DNA of 28,437 nucleotides from the NCBI GenBank assembly GCA_900319835.1, contig ONPY01000019.1, positions 1-28,437 on the forward strand. The letters are read 5' to 3'. Shown here in pieces: positions 12,910 through 21,412 of this stretch. The translations under genes and the position numbers were made by a program. Origin of the DNA: an uncultured Eubacteriales bacterium. GTDB lineage: Bacteria; Bacillota_A; Clostridia; Oscillospirales; Oscillospiraceae. How positions within the stretch are numbered: position 1 is the stretch's first letter; every line of letters starts with the position of its first letter. A model generated the notes under the pieces. The model did not search any database and was not told the origin of the DNA. It was given only the letters and a program-made list of their open reading frames with translations.

Positions 12910-12988
12910 CTCTGCCCGACCGCCCGGTGAGATCTGGCGGAACTGGCTGTGTTTCTCGTTTTCGGTAGGAAATGACAGCTCCTCGCAG

Positions 12989-12994
12989 TATAAT
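12989..12994 (+). promoter_or_regulatory. -10 box before glycogen synthase
   Basis: A consensus TATAAT lies 51 bases before glgA. No good -35 box sits 16-18 bases upstream, so the promoter may be weak or need an activator. Confidence 0.4.
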
Positions 12995-13045
12995 GAGCAG
13001 GATGTCTGCGGACAAACAGCCTCACAGGCAACAGGAGGATATGGA

Positions 13046-14524
13046 ATGAAACAGGAATTTCGCGAGCTGCTCCGGCAACGCGGCAGAGCGGAGCTGCCCC
13101 GGGTGCTGCTGGCCTCGGCGGAGTGCGCGCCTCTGTCCAAAACCGGGGGACTTGCCGATGTGGTGGGAACGCTCCCCAAGGAGCTCAAAAAGATCGGGAT
13201 CGACGCGAGAGTGATTACGCCCTATCACCGCTGCATCAAGGAGAGATATGCCGACAGGGTTCAGCACATGTTCTATTTTTACATTCAGCTCGGCTGGCGC
13301 AGGGAATATGTCGGCATTGAGAAGCTGGACATGGACGGCGTGACCGTCTATCTGGTGGATAACGAGTCCTATTTTGGAGACAAGATTTACCGCGGCGGCT
13401 ACCCGGAAGGGGAACAGTACTGCTTCTTCTGCCGGGCTGTGCTGGACGCCATGCCCAACCTGGGCTTTGATGTGGACGTGGTCCACTGCAACGACTGGCA
13501 CACCGCCATGCTGCCCATGCTGGCCCATACACAGTATCCCGGCCAACTGCAGGACAGGGCCAAATATTTGCTGACTATCCACAACATCGCTTTCCAGGGA
13601 AAGTACGGCTTTGACTTCGTACAGGATATGCTGGGCGTGGACGGCAGGTACTATACGCCCGAATATTTAGAACTCAACGGCTGCGCGAATTTTCTCAAGG
13701 CAGGCTGTGTGTTTGCCGACCGGATCAACACCGTCAGCCCCAGTTACGCCTCGGAGATCCGGACACCGTATTACGGCGAGGGGCTGGATGGGGTCCTCAA
13801 CGAGAGACAGAACGTGCTCACCGGCATCCTCAACGGCATCGACCGGGAGTTCTTCAATCCCCACAGCGATCCCGCGCTGCCCGCCCGCTTTGACCGGGGA
13901 CACCTGAAGGGCAAGGCGATCTGCAAGGCCAGCCTGCAGGAGCAGATGGGCCTGGAGAGAAGGCCGGACGTGCCGATGTTTGCCATGGTCACCCGCATGA
14001 CCGAGCAGAAGGGCTTTGACCTGGTGGCCTGCATCCTGGATGACATGATGTGTCGGGAGGACATACAGTTTATGCTGCTGGGCTCCGGGGACGAGCGCCT
14101 TGAAAAATTCATGGCCGCCGCCGAGCACCGCTATCCCGGCAGGCTCTGCGCCTTTATCGGTTACCGGGAGGACCTGTCCCATCTGGTCTATGCGGGCAGC
14201 GACTTCTTCCTGATGCCCTCCCGCTTTGAACCCTGCGGGCTCAGCCAGATGATCGCCATGCGCTACGGCTCCATCCCCATCGTGCGGGAGACCGGCGGGC
14301 TGCGGGACACGGTCATCCCTTATAATCGCTTCACCGGCGAGGGCAACGGTTTCTCCTTTGCCAACTTTGACGCATGGGAGATGCGCGACGCCATGCGTCT
14401 CGCCATGGAATGCTATCAGAACAAGGAGATCATGCAGGGACTCATCAGCCGGGCCATGCAGGCCGATTTCGGCTTTACACACTCGGCGGAGGACTATGCA
14501 AGACATTACATATGGATGCTGTAA
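13046..14524 (+). CDS. glgA: Glycogen synthase
   Basis: This 492-residue GT5 enzyme adds glucose from ADP-glucose to the non-reducing end of glycogen. Visible motifs are the N-terminal SAECAPLSKTGGLADVVG (Lys-x-Gly-Gly, ADP-glucose binding), VVHCNDWHTA, the HNIAFQG region, TRMTEQKGFDL and the C-terminal Glu-containing RFEPCGLSQMIAMRYGSIPIVRETGGL. Length fits bacterial GlgA (about 480). AGGAGG precedes ATG 13046. Its end overlaps the following GH13 gene by 13 bases. No glgC is in the window. Confidence 0.95.
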   Translation: MKQEFRELLRQRGRAELPRVLLASAECAPLSKTGGLADVVGTLPKELKKIGIDARVITPYHRCIKERYADRVQHMFYFYIQLGWRREYVGIEKLDMDGVTVYLVDNESYFGDKIYRGGYPEGEQYCFFCRAVLDAMPNLGFDVDVVHCNDWHTAMLPMLAHTQYPGQLQDRAKYLLTIHNIAFQGKYGFDFVQDMLGVDGRYYTPEYLELNGCANFLKAGCVFADRINTVSPSYASEIRTPYYGEGLDGVLNERQNVLTGILNGIDREFFNPHSDPALPARFDRGHLKGKAICKASLQEQMGLERRPDVPMFAMVTRMTEQKGFDLVACILDDMMCREDIQFMLLGSGDERLEKFMAAAEHRYPGRLCAFIGYREDLSHLVYAGSDFFLMPSRFEPCGLSQMIAMRYGSIPIVRETGGLRDTVIPYNRFTGEGNGFSFANFDAWEMRDAMRLAMECYQNKEIMQGLISRAMQADFGFTHSAEDYARHYIWML

Positions 14525-16896
14525 GCCACAAAAACTGTGCCGTCTATTTCGGCGGCCGTTACTATGAAAACTGGTCGGAGGACTACACGCTCTCCATCCG
14601 CTACGAAAACCGCCGCCAGGTGCTGGCCCGGTGCCAGGAGGGCCGCTGGATCCCCGTGGCGGGGGACGAGGAAATCCGGGAGCTGCTGCTCTCGCCCCTT
14701 TGCCCGCCGCTGATGCAGGAGTACTTCCAGACAGCGGCGACGGTGTATACCGCTATCTCCGCGTGCCTGGCAAAAGGGCTGGAGCTGGGGCGGCTCAACG
14801 AGTGCTTTAACAGCGTCGGCCAACCCCTGGCGGCGCCCGAGCTGATGCGTCTGCTGATGGACGATTGCGGTCTGCCGCTGGAGGAGGCTTATCGGATCAC
14901 CGGCGCCTGCTGTGACGATCTCAGCAGCATTGGGATCCAGCCCCAGTATATCAAGGCCTACCAGCCCCGCACCGCCCATGTGGTCAGCATCCTGCGTCAG
15001 ACCGCCGGCCGCATGCCCGCGCTGGTACACGATAGCCGCCGTCCCGAATACCGCAGCCATTTCGGCGCCGTGACCGAGGGCAGTGAGCTGCGGCTTGCTT
15101 TCCAGTGCCGCGGCGGCCGGATCAAGCACGCGGAGCTGGTGCTCTGGGGGGATGATTTTGAGAGCAGTTGGAACATGGAGCAGGAGGGAAAGGAGTTTTA
15201 TGTAAACCTCACGCTTCCCGAGAGTCCGCAGGCCCTCTGGTACGCCTTCTATGTGGAGACGGAGAGCAGCGCCCACTGGCTTTGTCCGGATGAAACGGGC
15301 TTTTTGGGCCGGCTCTATCCGAGACGGGAAGAGGGCTTCCGCCTGACGGTCTACCGGAAGGACTTTGAAACACCGGCCTGGTTTCGCCGGAGCGTGATGT
15401 ACCAGGTTTTCCCCGACCGTTTTGGATTCTCGAAGGACGATACGGCCCAAAAGGGCATCGCCTATCATGAGAGCCTCGGGCAGTACCCGGAGCTTCACCG
15501 CTCCCTGGAGGAGCCCGTGCGCTATCTGCCCCGGAGCTTTGAGCAGACCTACACGCCGGACGACTTCTATGGCGGGACCTTCCGGGGCATCGAGGAAAAG
15601 CTGCCCTATTTGAAGGAGCTGGGCGTGTCCTGCCTGTATCTCAACCCCATCGTGGAGGCGCGCTCCAACCATCGGTATGACACCTCCGATTACCGCCGTC
15701 CGGATCCCATCCTGGGCAGTGTGGAGGACTTCCGCCGTCTGTGCGACAGTGCCCGCAAATGCGGGATCCGCATTCTGCTGGACGGGGTCTTTTCCCACAC
15801 CGGCAACGACAGCGTGTATTTTGACCAATACCGCAGCTACGGCGGAAACGGGGCCTGCAGCGGACCGGATTCTCCCTACTACGGCTGGTACGACTTCAAG
15901 CACTTTCCGGACGAGTACCGCTGCTGGTGGGGCTTCCCGTCCCTGCCGGAGGTGCAGGAGCACAACCCCTCCTGGCAGCGGGAGATCATCACCGGGGACA
16001 ACAGCGTGGTGAAGCTATGGCTCAAGCGCGGCGCCTCCGGCTGGCGGCTGGACGTGGCCGATGAGCTGCCGGACGACGTGCTGGCCAAGATCCGCAGCGC
16101 GGTGAAGGAGACAAAGCCAGACGCCCCCATTGTCGGGGAGGTCTGGGAGGACGCGGTCATCAAGGAAAGCTACGGCGAACGCAGAGATTACGCGCTGGGC
16201 TTTTCCCTGGATTCGGTGATGAACTATCCCTTCCGCGCAGCGGTTCTGGACTATGTACACGGGAGGGGGGACGCCTACGACCTGCGGGACTTTTTGATCG
16301 GTCAGCAAATGAATTATCCCAAGCCCTTTTACTATTCGTTGATGAACCTGCTGGGCTCTCACGATGTGGCGCGGCTGCGCAACTGCCTGGCCTGTCCCCT
16401 GGATCTGAGAACGCTCAGCCGGGCCGAGCAGCTGGCTGTGGATTTTAACGAAGAGGAGATGAACCTTGCCCTGCAGCGGGAGCGCATGTGCGCCGCCCTG
16501 CAGTTTGCGATCCCCGGCGTTCCCAGCATCTATTACGGGGACGAGCAGGGAATGGCCGGGGTGGGCGATCCCTTCAACCGCCAGCCCTTCCGGGAGGGCG
16601 AGAAGGCGCTCCATGATGTGTATGCAAGCCTTGCCGCCCTGCGAAACGGAGCGGCGGCCCTCTCCACGGGAAACGCCCTCTTCCTCGCGGACGGGACGGA
16701 CGTACTGATGGTGCTGCGCTACATTACCGGCGGGCGGGACGTGTTTTCCCTCCCGGCGGAAAACGGAGCCTATCTCTGCGTTCTCAACCGCAACCGGGAG
16801 GCGCGGCCCTACAGCGCAGACTGCTCACCGGCGGGTCTCGGCACCGTCACCGGCATCGCGCCGCCGCTCTCCGGCACGATCCGCAAGCTCTTCTGA
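14512..16896 (+). CDS. GH13 alpha-glucanase with unusual N-terminal domain
   Basis: This 794-residue protein starts within glgA (ATG 14512, 13-base overlap). Residues 1-~165 are mostly helical and not recognised. Residues ~165-285 look like a CBM34-type beta domain as in neopullulanase/cyclomaltodextrinase. The (beta/alpha)8 catalytic domain starts near SVMYQVFPDRF (294-304) and has DGVFSHTG (Asp424), GWRLDVAD with nucleophile Asp514, VGEVWED with acid/base Glu543 and GSHDVAR with Asp618. A C-terminal beta domain ends the protein. No signal peptide is seen, so it acts in the cytoplasm on glycogen or maltodextrins by alpha-1,4 and/or alpha-1,6 hydrolysis. The long open frame upstream of 14512 lies inside glgA and is not used. 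Confidence 0.88.
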   Translation: MDAVSHKNCAVYFGGRYYENWSEDYTLSIRYENRRQVLARCQEGRWIPVAGDEEIRELLLSPLCPPLMQEYFQTAATVYTAISACLAKGLELGRLNECFNSVGQPLAAPELMRLLMDDCGLPLEEAYRITGACCDDLSSIGIQPQYIKAYQPRTAHVVSILRQTAGRMPALVHDSRRPEYRSHFGAVTEGSELRLAFQCRGGRIKHAELVLWGDDFESSWNMEQEGKEFYVNLTLPESPQALWYAFYVETESSAHWLCPDETGFLGRLYPRREEGFRLTVYRKDFETPAWFRRSVMYQVFPDRFGFSKDDTAQKGIAYHESLGQYPELHRSLEEPVRYLPRSFEQTYTPDDFYGGTFRGIEEKLPYLKELGVSCLYLNPIVEARSNHRYDTSDYRRPDPILGSVEDFRRLCDSARKCGIRILLDGVFSHTGNDSVYFDQYRSYGGNGACSGPDSPYYGWYDFKHFPDEYRCWWGFPSLPEVQEHNPSWQREIITGDNSVVKLWLKRGASGWRLDVADELPDDVLAKIRSAVKETKPDAPIVGEVWEDAVIKESYGERRDYALGFSLDSVMNYPFRAAVLDYVHGRGDAYDLRDFLIGQQMNYPKPFYYSLMNLLGSHDVARLRNCLACPLDLRTLSRAEQLAVDFNEEEMNLALQRERMCAALQFAIPGVPSIYYGDEQGMAGVGDPFNRQPFREGEKALHDVYASLAALRNGAAALSTGNALFLADGTDVLMVLRYITGGRDVFSLPAENGAYLCVLNRNREARPYSADCSPAGLGTVTGIAPPLSGTIRKLF

Positions 16897-16962
16897 GCGT
16901 GCGGGGAGAGAAAAACAGATCGAAAACACAACAGTTTTTTTCCACAAACGACAGATCTACAC

Positions 16963-16991
16963 TTGCAAGATGGCCAGCACTTGTATATAAT
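16963..16991 (+). promoter_or_regulatory. Promoter of nrdR
   Basis: TTGCAA (16963-16968) and TATAAT (16986-16991) have a 17-base spacer. The -35 box lies in the palindrome CTTGCAAG. I see no clear NrdR-box pair. Confidence 0.7.
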
Positions 16992-17050
16992 TGCCGCTGG
17001 AGCACAAGATATGCCGTCACATCGGATCACAATACAGGAGAGATAGAGAT

Positions 17051-17506
17051 ATGAAATGCCCGTTTTGCGGATATACCGAGAGCAAGGTTATTGACTCCCG
17101 TCCGGCAGAAGAGAGCACCACCATCCGACGCAGAAGAGAGTGCCTGGCCTGCCAGAAGCGTTTTACCACCTATGAGATCATTGAGCGTCTGCCTCTGGTT
17201 GTCATCAAGCGCGACGGCAGCCGCCAGTCCTTTGACAAGATCAAGCTCATCAACGGCATGGTCCGCGCCTGTGAGAAGCGCCCGGTGGCGCTGGCGACCC
17301 TGGAGCAGATTGCCGACGATATTGAGCAGGAGCTGCAGAGCAACCTGGAGCGCGAGATCAGCACCGTTGAGATCGGCGAGATGGTGATGGCGCGGCTCAA
17401 GGATGTGGACGAGGTGGCGTATGTCCGCTTTGCCTCCGTCTATCGCAGCTTCAAGGATATCAACACCTTTATGGAGGAGCTGACCAAGCTCCTGACTGAA
17501 AAATAA
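17051..17506 (+). CDS. nrdR: Transcriptional repressor NrdR
   Basis: This 151-residue protein starts with the zinc ribbon MKCPFCGY (Cys3, Cys6) and ECLACQKRF (Cys31, Cys34), followed by the ATP-cone domain ([16 protein letters not shown]). NrdR senses ATP/dATP and represses ribonucleotide reductase operons. The length is standard. ATG 17051 begins the invariant MKCPFC. Its stop directly abuts the stop of the convergent DUF4363 gene, with no intergenic base and no terminator between them. Confidence 0.97.
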   Translation: MKCPFCGYTESKVIDSRPAEESTTIRRRRECLACQKRFTTYEIIERLPLVVIKRDGSRQSFDKIKLINGMVRACEKRPVALATLEQIADDIEQELQSNLEREISTVEIGEMVMARLKDVDEVAYVRFASVYRSFKDINTFMEELTKLLTEK

Positions 17507-17887
17507 TCAGAATACGCTGCCGATGCTGATGTGCTCCATTCGGTCGATCGACTCCAGATGGTAGCGCAAAAGATCGTAGGCCGCGCTCAGCTCCTTGCCG
17601 TCTCCTGCGCGCAGCCCATGCTGCAGCTGGAAAAAGGCGTCGCTGGCGCTGTCGATTTCGCTGTGGCGGATGAAAATGTGGGTATAGTGCTCGGCAGCCT
17701 GCCAGATACGCAGGGCGGCATCCAGCTCGGATTCCGCGTAAGGGCGGTCCCCTGCGAGCAGGGCTTTTTCCGACAGATCCAGATGTGCCTCGATTTCATC
17801 CGTCAGCCTGTCCGCTGCGCGGATGTTGATGACCGCGGCTGTGAAGAGAGAGAGCAGCAGAAGCAGCGCACCGAGTTCTCGCTTCAT
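17507..17887 (-). CDS. DUF4363-family small membrane/secreted protein
   Basis: This 126-residue protein has an N-terminal hydrophobic segment (residues ~5-22, LGALLLLLSLFTAAVIN) acting as anchor or uncleaved signal, followed by a long helical region (DEIEAHLDLSEKALL, LDAALRIWQAAEHYTHIF, HSEIDSASDAFFQL). This matches the DUF4363 pattern, which commonly follows a DUF421 membrane protein in clostridia. Function is unknown. Its ATG overlaps the stop of the DUF421 gene by four bases (17884-17887), so the pair is coupled, with GGAGG upstream. Confidence 0.8.
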   Translation of the reverse strand: MKRELGALLLLLSLFTAAVINIRAADRLTDEIEAHLDLSEKALLAGDRPYAESELDAALRIWQAAEHYTHIFIRHSEIDSASDAFFQLQHGLRAGDGKELSAAYDLLRYHLESIDRMEHISIGSVF

Positions 17888-18564
17888 GCCCCCGCCTCCT
17901 TTCCGGCGACATAGACCTGGCCGCCGCGGTTGACCGTCATGAGATAGACGCCTTTGGCGTCGTCAAAGCCCAGACGGTGCAGCTCCCGGTTCAGCCAGTC
18001 CCGGTCGTGCCCGGTGCTCTGGAGTACCGCGTCCAGCACGCGCCCGTCGTTGACCACAATGGCGGGGAAGCCGCCGTCCTTTACCTGGATGCCCATCTGA
18101 CTGGCGGTGGGCGGCTTTTCGGCGGGGAAGGGGATCACGTTGAGCTGCCCGTCCGTCTCCAAAATGGCGTACTCCACCTGGCTGATATCGAAGATCCCCT
18201 GGTTTCGCAGCTCCTGCATCAGCTCGTCGGCGGTGAAGCGGTTGGCGCGCATCTCCTGCTGGGAGATCTGGCCCCGGACAATGAGCATGCTGGGCTTGCC
18301 GAAGAGCAGCGCGCGCAGCCGCACGCTTTTGAGCGTGAGACCTGCGATCAGCAGCTCACAGCAAAAGAGCGTCACGATGGGCACAAGACCGTTGATCATC
18401 GGGATGCCCACATCCTGCAAGGGATGAGAGGCCAGATCCGCGATCAGCGAGGCCACCACGAATTCGGAAAGCTCCATTTCGCCCAACTGCCGCTTGCCCA
18501 TCAACCGCATGCTGACAAGCAGGGCCGTATAGATGATGATGGTACGAAGAATACTGATTGCCAT
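17884..18564 (-). CDS. DUF421 (YetF/YcaP-like) membrane protein
   Basis: This 226-residue protein has about three N-terminal membrane helices (RTIIIYTALLVSMRLMGKR, FVVASLIADLA, IPMINGLVPIVTLFCCELL) and a cytosolic C-terminal domain with KPSMLIVRGQISQQEM and NRFTADELMQELRNQGI, the hallmark of DUF421. In Bacillus, YetF-type proteins are linked to spores and the envelope; the reaction is unknown. GAGGTG lies 6 bases before the start. It is divergent from the NagB-like gene with only 54 bases between starts and forms a two-gene operon with the DUF4363 gene. Confidence 0.9.
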   Translation of the reverse strand: MAISILRTIIIYTALLVSMRLMGKRQLGEMELSEFVVASLIADLASHPLQDVGIPMINGLVPIVTLFCCELLIAGLTLKSVRLRALLFGKPSMLIVRGQISQQEMRANRFTADELMQELRNQGIFDISQVEYAILETDGQLNVIPFPAEKPPTASQMGIQVKDGGFPAIVVNDGRVLDAVLQSTGHDRDWLNRELHRLGFDDAKGVYLMTVNRGGQVYVAGKEAGA

Positions 18565-18580
18565 TTGTCACACCTCGTTT

Positions 18581-18610
18581 TTTATTTTGTCCATGAAAGG
18601 AGAAAATAAA
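18581..18610. promoter_or_regulatory. AT-rich inverted repeat in a divergent 54-base region
   Basis: TTTATTTT (18581-18588) and AAAATAAA (18603-18610) are perfect inverted copies around the centre of the divergent intergenic region. The space must hold both promoters, but neither shows a clear -35/-10 pair. It may be a shared operator, though AT-rich matches occur by chance. Confidence 0.3.
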
Positions 18611-18618
18611 GGGCCGAC

Positions 18619-19338
18619 ATGAAAACCATAATCTGTGAAAACAGCCAGTTGGCTGAAAAAGCGGCGGATTTTATCATCCGCGTTTTGAAGGATAAGCCCG
18701 AAGCTGTGCTGGCGCTGGCCTGTGGCCAGACCATGAAGCCGGTCTGGGCACAGCTTGCCGACGCGTATGCGAAGGGCGCTGTGAATTTTGAAAAAGCCCG
18801 CGTGCTCTGTGTGACGGAACTGATCGGCGTCAGAGAGGAGCAAAGCTGCCGCTATGCACTGGAAAACGAACTTTTGAGGCGTGTGAACATCCGATCAGAT
18901 CACTGCTTCTTTCCAAACCCGGATGCGCCGGAGGACTACGACCGGCTGATCGAAAGCCTGGGCGGCATTGATCTTGCGGTGCTCGGCATCGGGGAGAACT
19001 GCCACGTCGGCTACAATGAGCCCGGCACGCTTTTTGATTCCATGACCCATGTCCAGAAGCTGACCGATCGCACCAAGCGGCAGCTCCTCAAGCGCGGCTT
19101 TGTCGAGGCGGACATGCCCCAAAAAGCCGTGACGATGGGCATCAAAAATCTGACAGACGCCGGGGAGATCCTGGTGATCGCCGCCGGCGACAAGGCGGGC
19201 GCCGTATATCAGATGGTCTACGCCAAGACCACACCGTACATTCCCGCCGCGTATCTGCAAATCCCGCTTGAGGTGACCGTATTGCTTGACACCGAGGCCG
19301 CCAGAGAGCTTGAAACAGGAGGTATAAAAAATGGGTAA
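18619..19338 (+). CDS. NagB-like sugar-phosphate isomerase/deaminase with changed active site
   Basis: This 239-residue protein has the NagB/6-phosphogluconolactonase fold: LALACGQTMKPVW (phosphate loop, usually LxTGSTP), VTELIGVREEQSCRYAL (usually DEYxGL...SY) and GIGENCHVGYNEPG (usually GIGxDGHIAFNEPG). Glucosamine-6-phosphate deaminase uses Asp72, Asp141, His143 and Glu148. By motif alignment the first Asp is Thr and the second is Asn here, while His and Glu remain. It may therefore act on another sugar phosphate or serve as a binding protein. It overlaps glmM by 8 bases, placing it in amino-sugar metabolism. AAAGGG lies 5 bases before the start. Confidence 0.8.
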   Translation: MKTIICENSQLAEKAADFIIRVLKDKPEAVLALACGQTMKPVWAQLADAYAKGAVNFEKARVLCVTELIGVREEQSCRYALENELLRRVNIRSDHCFFPNPDAPEDYDRLIESLGGIDLAVLGIGENCHVGYNEPGTLFDSMTHVQKLTDRTKRQLLKRGFVEADMPQKAVTMGIKNLTDAGEILVIAAGDKAGAVYQMVYAKTTPYIPAAYLQIPLEVTVLLDTEAARELETGGIKNG

Positions 19339-20680
19339 GTATTTTGGAACAGACGGTTTCCGCGGAGAAGCCAACGTCGACCTGACCGTTGACCACGCCT
19401 TCCGCATCGGCCGCTGGCTCGGCTGGTATTATGGCAAAGAGCACAAAGCCCAGGTCGTCATCGGCAAGGATACCCGGCGCTCCAGCTATATGTTTGAGGA
19501 CGCCCTCTGCGCGGGCCTGACCGCCTCCGGCGCGGACGCCTATCTGCTGCACGTCACCTCGACGCCCAGCGTGTCCTTTATCGCGAGAGCCGACGATTTT
19601 GACTGTGGCATCATGATCTCCGCCAGCCACAATCCCTTCCACGACAACGGCATCAAGCTGCTCAACGGCAACGGCGAGAAGATGGAGGAGTCCGTTCTGG
19701 ATGAGCTGGAGGCTTTTCTCGACTCCAACGAGCAGCTGCCCTACGCCCACCGGGACGCCATCGGCTGCACGGTGGACTACGCCGCCGGCCGCAACCGCTA
19801 CATCGGCTATCTGATCTCTCTGGCTACCCGCTCCTACAAGGGCTTCCGCATCGGTCTGGACTGCGCCAACGGCAGCACCTGGCAAATGGCCAAGAGCGTC
19901 TTTGACGCCCTGGGCGCCGACACCTATGTGATCGCCAACAAGCCAGACGGTCTGAACATCAACGTCGACTGCGGCTCCACCCACCTGAACAACCTGAAAC
20001 AGTTTGTCGTGGAGAACAAGCTCGACGTGGGCTTTGCCTTTGACGGCGACGCCGACCGCTGCCTGGCCGTGGACGAGAAGGGCAACGAGGTCAACGGCGA
20101 CCACATCATGTACATCTGCGCCAAATACATGCTCGACCGCGGCACCCTGGGCGACTCCAAGGTCGTCACCACGGTCATGAGCAACATGGGTCTGTACAAG
20201 GCCCTCGACGCCATCGGCGTGGGCTACGAGAAGACCGCCGTGGGCGACAAATACGTGGCGGAAAATATGCGCCAGAACGGCCATGTGATCGGCGGCGAGC
20301 AGTCCGGCCACATCATCTTCGGACGCCTGGCCAACACCGGCGACGGCCTGCTGACCGCCATCAAGGTCATGGAGGCCATCACCGAGACCAAGGAGCCGCT
20401 CTCCGTCCTGGCAGCGCCGATGACCATGTACCCCCAGGTGCTGAAAAACGTCATCGTGACCGACAAGGATGAGACTCTGGCCTGTCCCGAGGTCCAGGCC
20501 GCCGTGAAGAAAGCAGAGGCGGAGCTGGGCGATAACGGCCGCGTGCTCCTGCGCAAGAGCGGCACGGAGCCGCTGCTGCGCGTGATGAGCGAGGCCACCA
20601 CCTATGAGCTCTGCGAGGAGAAGGTGGACGCCATCATCGCCGCCATGAAGGACGCCGGAAAGCTGATTCGCATCAAGTAA
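19331..20680 (+). CDS. glmM: Phosphoglucosamine mutase-like phosphohexomutase
   Basis: This 449-residue protein contains all four phosphohexomutase motifs: GTDGFRGEAN at the start, ISASHNPFHDNGIK with phosphoserine Ser99, FDGDADR with metal ligands Asp238, Asp240 and Asp242, GGEQSGHII for sugar binding and RKSGTEPLLRVM for phosphate. GlmM converts glucosamine-6-phosphate to glucosamine-1-phosphate for UDP-GlcNAc and cell wall. It overlaps the NagB-like gene and is followed by a GlmU-like acyltransferase, so a hexosamine route is likely. Confidence 0.93.
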   Translation: MGKYFGTDGFRGEANVDLTVDHAFRIGRWLGWYYGKEHKAQVVIGKDTRRSSYMFEDALCAGLTASGADAYLLHVTSTPSVSFIARADDFDCGIMISASHNPFHDNGIKLLNGNGEKMEESVLDELEAFLDSNEQLPYAHRDAIGCTVDYAAGRNRYIGYLISLATRSYKGFRIGLDCANGSTWQMAKSVFDALGADTYVIANKPDGLNINVDCGSTHLNNLKQFVVENKLDVGFAFDGDADRCLAVDEKGNEVNGDHIMYICAKYMLDRGTLGDSKVVTTVMSNMGLYKALDAIGVGYEKTAVGDKYVAENMRQNGHVIGGEQSGHIIFGRLANTGDGLLTAIKVMEAITETKEPLSVLAAPMTMYPQVLKNVIVTDKDETLACPEVQAAVKKAEAELGDNGRVLLRKSGTEPLLRVMSEATTYELCEEKVDAIIAAMKDAGKLIRIK

Positions 20681-20693
20681 GGGGGATACAACC

Positions 20694-21356
20694 ATGGTAA
20701 CCATCAACGATCTGCTGGATCTGGACAAAACCATCGCAAAGGAGCTCTTCGTGGGCAAGACCTACCCCTGGGAAGTCCTGGACGAGATCAAGAGCTTTAT
20801 CCTGAAGCTGGGTCCCACCCTGGACCCCGAGGAGTTTGACCAGCCCTACGAGGGCGTGTGGGTGGCAAAGGACGCCAAGGTGTTCTCCTCGGCTTTCCTG
20901 GGGGCGCCCTGCATCATCGACCACGGCGCGGAGATCCGCCACTGCGCTTTCATCCGCGGCAGCGCCATCGTGGGCAAGAACGCCGTGGTGGGAAACTCGG
21001 TCGAGCTGAAGAACGTGGTGCTCTTTGACAACGTCCAGACCCCGCACTACAACTATGTGGGCGACTCTGTCCTGGGCTACAAGGCGCACATGGGCGCGGG
21101 CTCCATCACCTCCAACGTCAAGAGTGACAAGACCCTTGTCACTGTCAAGGACCCTGAGGGGCCCATTGAGACCGGCCGCAAAAAGTTCGGTGCCATGCTG
21201 GGCGACTTCGTGGAGGTCGGCTGCAACAGCGTCCTGAACCCCGGCACCGTGGTGGGCCGCCACACCAACATCTATCCCACCTCCTGCGTCCGCGGCGTCA
21301 TCCCCGCCAACTCCATCTACAAGGACAAGGTGGACATCGTACTCAAGCACGAGTAA
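20694..21356 (+). CDS. Left-handed beta-helix GlmU-like acetyltransferase-domain protein
   Basis: This 220-residue protein starts with ~50 helical residues and continues with hexapeptide repeats (AFIRGSAIVGKNAVVGNSVE, MLGDFVEVGCNSVLN). TPHYNYVGDSVLG aligns with the GlmU region that holds acetyl-transfer His363; here it is His118. GAGSITSNVKSDKTLV matches GlmU's GAGTITCNYDG segment. The uridylyltransferase half of GlmU is absent. It may acetylate glucosamine-1-phosphate made by the upstream GlmM, with another protein doing uridylyl transfer. It begins 13 bases after glmM with GGGGGA upstream. The short N-terminal part could aid oligomerisation. Confidence 0.82.
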   Translation: MVTINDLLDLDKTIAKELFVGKTYPWEVLDEIKSFILKLGPTLDPEEFDQPYEGVWVAKDAKVFSSAFLGAPCIIDHGAEIRHCAFIRGSAIVGKNAVVGNSVELKNVVLFDNVQTPHYNYVGDSVLGYKAHMGAGSITSNVKSDKTLVTVKDPEGPIETGRKKFGAMLGDFVEVGCNSVLNPGTVVGRHTNIYPTSCVRGVIPANSIYKDKVDIVLKHE

Positions 21357-21379
21357 AGTTGACAGAATATAGTTTACAT

Positions 21380-21412
21380 AAGAAATGCTCCCCGCGAAGG
21401 GGAGCATTTCTT
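21380..21412. terminator. Bidirectional terminator between convergent genes
   Basis: A perfect 14-bp stem (21380-21393 with 21399-21412) with loop GCGAA lies between the GlmU-like gene and a leftward gene, with its right arm covering two bases of that gene's stop codon. It can serve both strands. Confidence 0.9.

Noticed and set aside
11470..13188. Minus-strand open frame of 572 codons opposite the surface protein
   Set aside because: It is opposite a protein with a clear signal peptide, Ig-like domains and membrane anchor, and its own sequence is Gly/Arg-rich without motifs.
19142..20758. Long minus-strand open frame of 538 codons opposite glmM
   Set aside because: It is a shadow of the GC-rich codon pattern of the plus-strand gene; the translation is low in complexity (His/Val/Gly-rich) and shows no domain.
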